DNA of 12,219 nt, from NCBI GenBank assembly GCA_946625225.1, contig CAMOTA010000082.1, positions 1 through 12,219 of the forward strand. Direction: 5' to 3'. A program made the translations under genes and the position numbers. Positions 6,991 to 12,219 of the stretch are shown in pieces. Source of the DNA: UBA9715 sp003452695 (GTDB taxonomy: Bacteria; Actinomycetota; Coriobacteriia; Coriobacteriales; Eggerthellaceae). Below the pieces are notes generated by a model. That model did no database searches. It saw only the letters and a list, made by a program, of their open reading frames with translations, and was not told the DNA's origin. The number at the start of each line of letters is the position of its first letter. Within the stretch, counting starts at the first letter, position 1.

Positions 6991-8083
6991 GGCCCTCTAC
7001 ATACACGTGCCGTTCTGCGTGAAACGCTGCGGCTATTGCGATTTCGCGACGAGCGCCGTGCCGCGCGAAGACGCGCGCATCGACTCGTACGTCGAACAGC
7101 TCGTCGTGGACATACGGCGCCTGAGCAAGCGGGGCGAGCTATCCGACATCCAAAGCGTCTACGTCGGCGGCGGAACGCCCACCCATATCGGCAGCGCGCG
7201 CTTGTCCAGCTTGCTGTACGCATTGTCCGTGTCGATGGACCTTGCGCGCGAAGGGCTGGAATTCACGGTGGAGGCGAACCCCGAAAGCTTGGACGAACGC
7301 CTGGTGCGCGACATATGGGCTCTTGGCGTGAACCGCCTGTCCCTGGGAGTGCAGAGCTTCGACGACGATATCTTGCGCCTTCTCGGCAGGGCCCACGACG
7401 CGCAAGGAGCGCGCGATGCCGTCCGTGCCGCCCAGGAGCGTTTCGAGAACGTGAGCATAGACCTCATGTGCGGGATACCCGGGCAATCCGAGGAAGCGCT
7501 TGAGGCATCGCTGCGCGAAGCCATCGGCCTGGGCGTGAAGCATGTCAGCATGTACCCGCTGACCATCGAGCCGTTCACCGCCTTCGACAAGGCGGTGCTC
7601 TCCGGCCAGATGGAAGAGCCCGACGAAGACGTGGAGGCCGACCATATGCAGCTGGCCGCGCGCGTGCTGCAGGAAGCGGGGTTCCACCGCTACGAGGTGG
7701 CAAGCTATGCGCTTCCCGGATTCGAGTCCAAGCACAATGCGTCGTACTGGACGGGCGTGGCCTATCTGGGCGTGGGCGAGCATGCAACCACGATGACCCA
7801 GAACGACGAGCGGCGCATGCGGGTTATGAACGGGCAGGTCGTAGACGATCTGGACCGCCCGCAAATGGAAGCGGAGGACCTTATGCTGGGCATGCGCATG
7901 GCCCGTGGCATATCGGACGAGCGCCTGCAGGCCGCAGGCGCCTACCTTCCCGATGCGCACAAGACCATGCAGTCGCTGCAAGAAGACGGCTACGTGCTCC
8001 ATTCCGACGGACGCTGGCGCCCGACCGAGCAGGGCTGGCTGTGCGGGAACGACCTGTACGGTCGCCTTCTCGACCTTGCATAG
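6971..8083 (+). CDS. hemW: Radical SAM protein HemW (heme chaperone, formerly HemN-like)
   Basis: HemW binds an iron-sulfur cluster, SAM and heme, and is regarded as a heme-insertion chaperone rather than a coproporphyrinogen oxidase. The 370-residue product has the cluster motif C-x3-C-x2-C at Cys16, Cys20 and Cys23 (CVKRCGYCDF). A Phe follows where true HemN has a further Cys. VGGGTPT (65-71) and EANPES (101-106) are the SAM-site motifs. HNASYW at 255-260 is the HNxxYW signature used to tell HemW from HemN. A HemN C-terminal domain ends the protein. The ATG at 6971 is chosen, with GAGGAA (6955-6960) 10 bases upstream. A TTG at 6965 would add two residues but sits too close to that site. It overlaps dus by 20 bases and runs convergent to the next two genes. 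Confidence 0.92.
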   Translation: MPHHPYKALYIHVPFCVKRCGYCDFATSAVPREDARIDSYVEQLVVDIRRLSKRGELSDIQSVYVGGGTPTHIGSARLSSLLYALSVSMDLAREGLEFTVEANPESLDERLVRDIWALGVNRLSLGVQSFDDDILRLLGRAHDAQGARDAVRAAQERFENVSIDLMCGIPGQSEEALEASLREAIGLGVKHVSMYPLTIEPFTAFDKAVLSGQMEEPDEDVEADHMQLAARVLQEAGFHRYEVASYALPGFESKHNASYWTGVAYLGVGEHATTMTQNDERRMRVMNGQVVDDLDRPQMEAEDLMLGMRMARGISDERLQAAGAYLPDAHKTMQSLQEDGYVLHSDGRWRPTEQGWLCGNDLYGRLLDLA

Positions 8084-8101
8084 GAAACGACGTGCGCTCG
8101 C

Positions 8102-8302
8102 CTATGAAAAATCCGATGAGAGAAAGCCTCCGGCCGCCGAGATCAGTCCGAAACCCGCAAAGCAGATGATGCCGATAATCACCACGGCCACGACCAGCAC
8201 GACAAGCGACGACCCGCCCGTCATGCCCTTGTTCGCCAGCGGATCCTGCTTGTTCTCGTCGAATGCGTCGTCTATCCAATCGTATTGCTCGCGCTTTTTC
8301 AT
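8102..8302 (-). CDS. Small single-span membrane protein of unknown function
   Basis: I do not recognise this 66-residue protein. It has a charged, hydrophilic N-terminal half (rich in D, E, K, N and Q; residues 1-27) followed by one strong hydrophobic helix at about 31-57 (VVLVVAVVIIGIICFAGF within it), then a short Ser/Gly/Asp tail. There is no lipobox or obvious cleavage site, so it is probably a membrane-anchored protein with a soluble N-terminal segment. The ATG lies only 3 bases after the lepA stop codon on the same strand, so it is probably co-transcribed and translated by reinitiation. This coupling and the clean membrane profile are the reasons to call it real. Its stop lies 18 bases from the convergent hemW stop, with no terminator visible between them. 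Confidence 0.7.
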   Translation of the reverse strand: MKKREQYDWIDDAFDENKQDPLANKGMTGGSSLVVLVVAVVIIGIICFAGFGLISAAGGFLSSDFS

Positions 8303-8305
8303 GGG

Positions 8306-10135
8306 TTAATCATCCACTTTCAGAATGGCCATGAACGCATCTTGGGGGACCTCGACGCTGCCGATGGCCTTCATGCGCTTCTTTCCTTCCTTCTGCTTTT
8401 CCAGCAGCTTGCGCTTGCGCGTTATGTCGCCGCCGTAGCATTTGGCAAGGACGTCCTTGCGCTTGGCCTTCACGGTCTCGCGCGCCAGCACGCGCCCGCC
8501 CACGGCAGCCTGTATGGGCACTTCGAACATGTGGCGGGGGATGATCTCCTTCAGCTTCTGCGCCAGGATGCGCCCGCGCCCATAGGCCTTGTCCTTGTCG
8601 ATGATGAACGACAGCGCGTCGACCGGCTTGCCGGCGATCAGGATGTCCAGCTTCACCAGCTTGCTCGGCATGTAGCCTGCGAACTCGTAGTCCAGCGACG
8701 CGTATCCCTTCGTCGAGGACTTCAACCGGTCGAAGTAGTCCATGATCAGCTCGGAAAGCGGCATGTTCCAGTGGATTTCGACCGTCGTCGCGCTCAGGTA
8801 GTTCATGTTCACGAATTGGCCGCGGCGAGCCGTGGTCAGGTCCATGACCGCACCGACGAATTCCGGCGGCACCAGTATCTTCACGTTCAGGAAGGGCTCC
8901 TCGATGCGCTCGATTTCGGCAGGGTCGGGCATTTCCTGCGGAGAATGCAGCGATATCATGTCGCCGTTGGTCTTGAACACGTGGTATTCGACCGACGGAG
9001 CCGTGGCCAGCAGGTTCAGGCCGAATTCGCGCTCCAGGCGTTCTTCGATGACCTCCATGTGCAAAAGGCCGAGGAATCCCACGCGGAAGCCGAAGCCCAG
9101 CGCATGCGACGTTTCGGGTTCCCAGACCAGAGCCGGGTCGTTCAGCGCAAGCTTTTCAAGCGCCTCCTTCAGCGGCTCGTACTGGTCGCCCTCGATGGGG
9201 AACAGGCCCGTGAACACCATGGGCTTCACATCGCGGTAGCCGGGCAGCGGTTCGGTCGCCCGGTGCCCCGACAACGTGACCGTGTCGCCCACCTTCACCT
9301 GGCCGACGTCCTTCAAGCCCGTCACCAGATAGCCCACATCGCCGACGGACAAATCGGGCAAGGCGATTTCCGCGGGCTTGCGCGCGCCGACTTCTTCTAC
9401 GAGCGCCTCGCTATCGGCTTGCATCATGTATATGGTGTCTCCCTTGCGCACCGTGCCATCCACCACGCGCACGAGCGCCACGACCCCGCGGTACGGGTCG
9501 AAGTACGAATCGAAGATAAGGGCCCGCAGCGGAGCATCGAAATCGCCCGTGGGCGCTGGTATGTTGTACACGATGGCTTCCAGCAGGTCGTGCACGCCCT
9601 CGCCGGTTTTCGCGGAACAGAGCACGGCATCGTCTGCGGGTATCGCCAGGCCCTCCTCTATCTGCTCGCGCGCGCGGTCGGGATCCGATGCCGGCAGGTC
9701 TATCTTGTTGATAAGGGGAATTATCTCCAAGTTGGCGTTCATGGCCATCATCGCGTTCGCGACGGTCTGGGCCTCCACGCCCTGGGTTGCGTCCACCACG
9801 AGGACTGCGCCTTCGCACGCAGCCAGGCTGCGCGAAACCTCGTAGGTGAAGTCCACATGCCCCGGCGTGTCGATGAGGTTGAATTCGTACGCCTCGCCGT
9901 CGTCGGCCGTGTAGTTCACGCGGACGGCTTGGCTTTTAATGGTGATCCCGCGTTCCCGTTCGATATCCATCGTGTCCAGCAGCTGCTCCTGCATATCGCG
10001 CGAGGCGACCGTGCCCGTCTGCTCGAGTATGCGGTCGGACAGCGTGGACTTGCCGTGGTCGATGTGCGCGATTATCGAGAAATTCCTGATATGCGCGGGG
10101 TCATGTTGGTTGATATGTGAAGAACCGTGCGTCAT
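8306..10135 (-). CDS. lepA: Elongation factor 4 (LepA), ribosome-associated GTPase
   Basis: EF4 is a translational GTPase related to EF-G that binds the ribosome and acts in initiation/elongation quality and back-translocation. The 609-residue product is of normal length. GTPase motif G1 is AHIDHGKST at residues 23-31, and the switch I region includes ERERGITIK (59-67). G3 is DTPGHVDF (89-96) and G4 is NKIDLP at about 142-147. The EF4-specific C-terminal domain is present, with YGGDITRKRKLLEKQKEGKK close to the end. The first about 15 residues are a slightly longer, His-rich lead than usual. The ATG is at 10135-10133, with a GAAG-type weak ribosome site. The gene is divergent from rpsT (100-base gap) and is followed 3 bases later by a small membrane protein gene. 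Confidence 0.97.
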   Translation of the reverse strand: MTHGSSHINQHDPAHIRNFSIIAHIDHGKSTLSDRILEQTGTVASRDMQEQLLDTMDIERERGITIKSQAVRVNYTADDGEAYEFNLIDTPGHVDFTYEVSRSLAACEGAVLVVDATQGVEAQTVANAMMAMNANLEIIPLINKIDLPASDPDRAREQIEEGLAIPADDAVLCSAKTGEGVHDLLEAIVYNIPAPTGDFDAPLRALIFDSYFDPYRGVVALVRVVDGTVRKGDTIYMMQADSEALVEEVGARKPAEIALPDLSVGDVGYLVTGLKDVGQVKVGDTVTLSGHRATEPLPGYRDVKPMVFTGLFPIEGDQYEPLKEALEKLALNDPALVWEPETSHALGFGFRVGFLGLLHMEVIEERLEREFGLNLLATAPSVEYHVFKTNGDMISLHSPQEMPDPAEIERIEEPFLNVKILVPPEFVGAVMDLTTARRGQFVNMNYLSATTVEIHWNMPLSELIMDYFDRLKSSTKGYASLDYEFAGYMPSKLVKLDILIAGKPVDALSFIIDKDKAYGRGRILAQKLKEIIPRHMFEVPIQAAVGGRVLARETVKAKRKDVLAKCYGGDITRKRKLLEKQKEGKKRMKAIGSVEVPQDAFMAILKVDD

Positions 10136-10172
10136 GCTTCAACTTTCTAAATACTTTTGCTTGCGATGCTCC

Positions 10173-10178
10173 ATTCTA
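10173..10178 (-). promoter_or_regulatory. Probable -10 box for lepA
   Basis: Read on the minus strand, TAGAAT (5 of 6 matches) lies 37 bases before the lepA start. No strong -35 is seen 17 bases upstream. It sits back to back with the inferred rpsT -10 region (10179-10187), so the two divergent promoters would share or compete for the same DNA. Confidence 0.4.
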
Positions 10179-10187
10179 TGCTAAGCT
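10179..10187 (+). promoter_or_regulatory. Possible extended -10 element for rpsT
   Basis: TGCTAAGCT fits the extended -10 form TGnTAnnnT, about 48 bases before the GTG start. TTGCGA at 10161-10166 could serve as a -35 at 15-base spacing. The predicted leader contains a small hairpin, GTTTC (10194-10198) with GAAAC (10204-10208), upstream of a strong ribosome site. bS20 is known to control its own translation in E. coli; whether this hairpin plays such a role is only a guess. Confidence 0.35.
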
Positions 10188-10235
10188 TTACGGGTTTCGT
10201 CTGGAAACAAGATATAAACTACGGAGGATACGAGA

Positions 10236-10760
10236 GTGGCAAACATAAAGAGTCAGAAAAAGCGCAACATCACCAACGAGAAATCCCGCATGCGCAATCG
10301 GGCCGTGAAGTCCGAGCTGAAGACCGCAACGCGTCGCGTAAGGGAAGCTGTGGACGCGGGCAACGGTGCCGAAGCGTATGCAGCCGCGCTTGCTGCGTGC
10401 CGCCTGATGGACAAGGCTGTTTCCAAGGGCGTCATCCACAAGAACCAGGCAGCCAACCGCAAGAGCGGCATCATGGCGCTCGTTAACCCCATCGTCACCG
10501 ACGAGGACCGCGCTGCGTACGTGAAGCCTGCGAAGAAGGCCGCGAAGACCGGATCGAAGAAGGCGGCCCGCAAGGAAGAGCGCGCTGCCGAACAGGCAAA
10601 GGCCGACCAGGAGAAGGCCGCACGCCGCGACAAGCAGCTGAAAGAAGAGAAGAAGGCCGCCGACCGCAAGGCCAAGGAAGCAGCAGACGCCGCAAAGGCC
10701 GAAGCTGCGGCCGAAGCCGAAGCTGAAGCCGCCGACGAGGCAGAGGAAGCCGCCGAATAG
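10236..10760 (+). CDS. rpsT: Ribosomal protein bS20 with a long C-terminal extension
   Basis: bS20 binds 16S rRNA in the 30S body early in assembly. Residues 1 to about 84 are a standard bS20: MANIKSQKKR at the start, helical RNA-binding segments, and the conserved HKNQAANRKSGIMALVN (68-84). Bacterial bS20 normally ends near here (about 85-90 residues), but this product continues to 174. The extension is basic at first (KPAKKAAKTGSKKAARK, 97-113), then a mixed-charge probably helical stretch (114-150), then an Ala/Glu-rich acidic tail (151-174). No frameshift is needed to explain it. The start is GTG with an excellent ribosome site (GGAGG at 10223-10227, 8 bases upstream). A strong hairpin follows the gene. 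The identity is certain; the role of the tail is unknown. Confidence 0.96.
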   Translation: MANIKSQKKRNITNEKSRMRNRAVKSELKTATRRVREAVDAGNGAEAYAAALAACRLMDKAVSKGVIHKNQAANRKSGIMALVNPIVTDEDRAAYVKPAKKAAKTGSKKAARKEERAAEQAKADQEKAARRDKQLKEEKKAADRKAKEAADAAKAEAAAEAEAEAADEAEEAAE

Positions 10761-10795
10761 CGCAGACTGGACTTCGGGTCCGTCCGCATGTCAAG

Positions 10796-10829
10796 ACGAG
10801 CTGGCCCCCACTTTAGGGGGCCAGCTCGT
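10796..10829 (+). terminator. Strong hairpin terminator after rpsT
   Basis: A perfect 14-bp stem (ACGAGCTGGCCCCC at 10796-10809 with its complement at 10816-10829) closes a 6-base loop ACTTTA, 35 bases after the rpsT stop. The downstream T-run is poor (GTTTG), so termination would rely mainly on stem strength or on Rho. No other gene is nearby for it to serve. Confidence 0.8.
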
Positions 10830-10860
10830 GTTTGCAGCCGCAATGCGGCCGCTGTCCATG

Positions 10861-10880
10861 GTCCGGCCAGGCGGCCGGGC
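10861..10880. repeat. GC-rich hairpin downstream of the rpsT terminator
   Basis: CCGGCC (10863-10868) and GGCCGG (10873-10878) pair around the loop AGGC. Two further pairs (one of them G-T) extend the stem to 10861-10880. There is no T-run after it. It could be a backup terminator for rpsT or a stray palindrome. Confidence 0.35.
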
Positions 10881-10947
10881 GAGAGAGAGGCTTGTAAACT
10901 AGCTATCGCGCGGTAAGAGTAGAGCCACACGACCCTCTTGCTCGACC

Positions 10948-11059
10948 GCCCGGCGGGTTGGGGCAAGGGGGTGTTCGCTTGGCTTCGGCTTCGCTTTTGC
11001 ATTTTACAGGAAAGGTGCCTGCAGAATCGCTCACGCCCCCTTGCCCCAACCCGCCGGGC
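10948..11059. repeat. Long near-perfect inverted repeat (possible structured RNA or palindromic element)
   Basis: A 24-base arm at 10948-10971 is exactly complementary to 11036-11059. Allowing one T-G pair, the stem runs on to 10974/11033, making 27 pairs. The outer arm reads GCCCGGCGGG then TTGGGGCAAGGGGG. The 58-base centre folds further: CGCTTTTGC (10992-11000) pairs at 7 of 9 positions with GCAGAATCG (11021-11029), and CAGG (11007-11010) pairs with CCTG (11018-11021). The two inner pairings share base 11021 and so cannot both form fully. The G-rich arm also has four G runs and might form a quadruplex. It lies between the rpsT terminator and the hrcA promoter. It matches no RNA family that I can recognise. 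Confidence 0.75.
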
Positions 11060-11115
11060 TGCATCGAGTGACGGTAACATCGTGCGGGGCTACTATGACG
11101 CTTGCGTAACGCTGC

Positions 11116-11145
11116 TTATCACTCCGACCGCCAGACTGCTAGAAT
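11116..11145 (+). promoter_or_regulatory. CIRCE-like HrcA operator overlapping the hrcA promoter
   Basis: TTATCACTC (11116-11124), a 9-base spacer, and GACTGCTAG (11134-11142) match the CIRCE consensus TTAGCACTC-N9-GAGTGCTAA at 8 of 9 and 7 of 9 positions, with the exact spacer length. A promoter can be read in the same bases: TTATCA (11116-11121) as -35 and TAGAAT (11140-11145) as -10, 18 bases apart. HrcA binds CIRCE to repress heat-shock genes, so the site predicts autoregulation of hrcA-dnaJ. This is a by-eye call supported by its position just upstream of hrcA itself. Confidence 0.8.
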
Positions 11146-11197
11146 ATGATTTCGTTGGCATGAATGATGCACCGAAGAATGGGAGAATGCGAAGCCG

Positions 11198-11917
11198 ATG
11201 CTTTCGGACAGGAGACAGCGCGTTCTTGCCGCGCTCATAGAAGAGTACGTGGCACGGGCGCTTCCCGTGGGGTCGCGCACGCTCACCGAACGCTACCGTT
11301 TCGGCGTCAGCCCCGCAACCATCCGAAACGAGCTGTCCGCGCTGGAAGACGAAGGCTATATATCGCAGCCGCACACTTCCGCGGGGCGTATTCCCACCGA
11401 TTTCGGATACCGCACCTTCGTCGACGAGCTCATCGAATCGGGCGCGGTGAAGGACGATCCCGATGCCGCCGAGACCATCGGCAAGTTGCGCGAGCAGGCG
11501 CGCGAGCTGGACGACCTGATAGAACGCACATCGAAGGCGCTTTCGCAGTTCACGGACTGCCTTTCGGTCGTAACGCCCCCGGACCTCACGCACCCGCGCA
11601 CGCTCGGCATCATGTCGCTGATGCGCCAGCCGGAATTCACCTACACCGAAGCGCTGCTGCCCATCATGCAAGTTCTCGAAGACGACACCGTGCTCCTGCA
11701 CGTCTTGGACACGACCGCCCCCGAAGGCGACGACCCGCAGGTGCGCATCGGCAAGGAAAACGAGGCAGAGCAGCTGGCGGGCGTGTCGGTCGTGGCATGC
11801 CGCTATGGATATGGGCCCGACGGAGGCATCGTTGCGGTAATCGGCCCCACGAGGATGGACTACACGAAGGCGATAAGCGCCGTTAAGATAGCAAGCAGGA
11901 CGCTCGGCAGCGAATAG
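11198..11917 (+). CDS. hrcA: Heat-inducible transcription repressor HrcA, compact form
   Basis: HrcA is the CIRCE-binding repressor of chaperone genes. The N-terminal winged-helix region is intact: ALPVGSRTLTERY (21-33), SPATIRNELSALEDEGYI (38-55) and HTSAGRIPTDFGYR (59-72). The C-terminal signature VRIGKENE (182-189) to IGPTRMDYTKAI (215-226) is also intact. At 239 residues it is about 100 short of the usual 340. After LSQFTDCLSVV (115-125) the protein passes straight to the late segment MRQPEFTYTEALLPIMQVLE (142-161), skipping the middle region that includes the inserted dimerising domain. The frame stays open and both flanks align, so this is an in-frame loss rather than a frameshift. The ATG at 11198 follows GGGAG (11181-11185). 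dnaJ starts 29 bases downstream. Confidence 0.9.
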   Translation: MLSDRRQRVLAALIEEYVARALPVGSRTLTERYRFGVSPATIRNELSALEDEGYISQPHTSAGRIPTDFGYRTFVDELIESGAVKDDPDAAETIGKLREQARELDDLIERTSKALSQFTDCLSVVTPPDLTHPRTLGIMSLMRQPEFTYTEALLPIMQVLEDDTVLLHVLDTTAPEGDDPQVRIGKENEAEQLAGVSVVACRYGYGPDGGIVAVIGPTRMDYTKAISAVKIASRTLGSE

Positions 11918-11946
11918 CCGGGTAATGGGAAAGGAAACAGGGATAG

Positions 11947-12219
11947 ATGGCCAGAGATCTGTACGAGGTCCTCGGCGTTTCGCGCGATGCAACGGACGAC
12001 GAGATTAAGAAGGCGTTTCGCAAGCAGGCGCGAAAGCTGCATCCCGATGTGAACAAGTCACCGAATGCCGAAGAGGAGTTCAAGGAGCTTAACGAGGCAT
12101 ACGATGTGCTGTCCGACCCGAACAAGCGCGCGTACTACGACCGCACGGGAACCACCCCGGGAGCTGCCGGCGGAAACCCCTACGGCTCGGGCTACGTGGA
12201 TTTCGAGGACATCTTCGGC
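11947..12219 (+). CDS. dnaJ: Chaperone DnaJ, N-terminal part (cut by window end)
   Basis: DnaJ is the Hsp40 co-chaperone that delivers unfolded proteins to DnaK and stimulates its ATPase. The first 91 residues are visible. The J domain (about 4-66) carries the essential HPD at 32-34, preceded by the basic helix KKAFRKQARK (21-30) and followed by the EEFKELNEAYDVLSD helix. A Gly-rich linker begins near residue 68 and includes DFEDIFG, the conserved end of the G/F region. The zinc-finger and substrate-binding domains lie beyond the window. The ATG has AGGGA (11938-11942) as ribosome site, 4 bases upstream. Its place directly after hrcA, without grpE or dnaK, resembles the second dnaJ copy (dnaJ2) of actinobacteria, so another dnaJ may lie elsewhere. 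Confidence 0.95.
   Translation, partial: MARDLYEVLGVSRDATDDEIKKAFRKQARKLHPDVNKSPNAEEEFKELNEAYDVLSDPNKRAYYDRTGTTPGAAGGNPYGSGYVDFEDIFG

Larger units (their letters stand above)
10830..11115. other. Gene-free stretch between the rpsT terminator and the hrcA promoter
   Basis: About 370 bases separate the rpsT terminator from hrcA. I find no protein that I can support here. The contents are an 8-bp GC-rich hairpin (10861-10880), a short GA run (10881-10889), a possible weak promoter (TTGTAA at 10892-10897 with TAAGAG at 10914-10919), and the large inverted repeat at 10948-11059. The CIRCE site and hrcA promoter then follow. Confidence 0.6.

Noticed and set aside
8285..10120. Plus-strand open frame of 611 codons opposite lepA
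   Set aside because: It is the antisense of a clear EF4 gene and shows only low-information His/Val/Arg/Gln-rich sequence.
10948..11059. Signal recognition particle RNA or 6S RNA as an identity for the inverted repeat
   Set aside because: The apical SRP signature (GGAA tetraloop with its AGCAG partner) is absent, and the fold is too short and lacks the central open bubble of 6S RNA.
10938..11240. Possible 100-residue protein starting at TTG in the gap before hrcA
   Set aside because: It runs through both arms of the inverted repeat, the CIRCE site and the hrcA start, has no ribosome site I trust, and resembles nothing I know.
11198..11917. hrcA as a frameshifted or broken gene
   Set aside because: The frame is continuous, both conserved ends are in the same frame and the start, ribosome site and spacing to dnaJ are normal, so an in-frame shortened gene is the better reading.

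Overview
This is a stretch of ordinary chromosome from a GC-rich bacterium, carrying mostly housekeeping genes. The high GC content, frequent GTG starts, and an hrcA gene followed directly by dnaJ (no grpE-dnaK between them) point to an actinobacterium. A Coriobacteriia/Eggerthellales-type anaerobe is my best guess, but this is inference. ATA isoleucine codons are surprisingly common for the base composition. I see no transposase, integrase, CRISPR array, phage gene or toxin-antitoxin pair.

Layout. A complete tRNA-Cys(GCA) with encoded CCA opens the window. A minus-strand lipid/diacylglycerol kinase-like gene follows, divergent from a plus-strand ribonuclease D gene. After a short gap with a perfect TATAAT box comes a tight cluster: a YugP-like membrane zinc peptidase, xseA and xseB (both subunits of exonuclease VII). 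A 180-base gap with a strong hairpin leads to a second plus-strand cluster: a family 2 glycosyltransferase, a tRNA-dihydrouridine synthase and hemW, the last two overlapping. Convergent to these, on the minus strand, lie lepA (EF4) and, 3 bases after its stop, an uncharacterised 66-residue single-span membrane protein. Divergent from lepA is rpsT, encoding ribosomal protein bS20 with an unusual C-terminal extension of about 90 residues, followed by a 14-bp-stem terminator. Then come about 370 bases without a recognisable gene, containing a long near-perfect inverted repeat, and finally hrcA and the start of dnaJ, cut by the window end.

How parts work together. The hrcA-dnaJ pair is a heat-shock repressor/chaperone unit. 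A CIRCE-like operator (15 of 18 consensus positions) overlaps the inferred hrcA promoter, so autoregulation by HrcA is the natural reading. HrcA itself is compact (239 residues against about 340 usual) and lacks the central region. lepA, rpsT, hemW, hrcA and dnaJ are commonly neighbours in bacteria, but here lepA is turned against hemW, and hemW has joined the dus operon.

Most worth a second look: the compact HrcA with its CIRCE site, the extended bS20, the large inverted repeat at 10948-11059, and the small membrane protein coupled to lepA. There is no clear sign of a wholly new multi-gene system.
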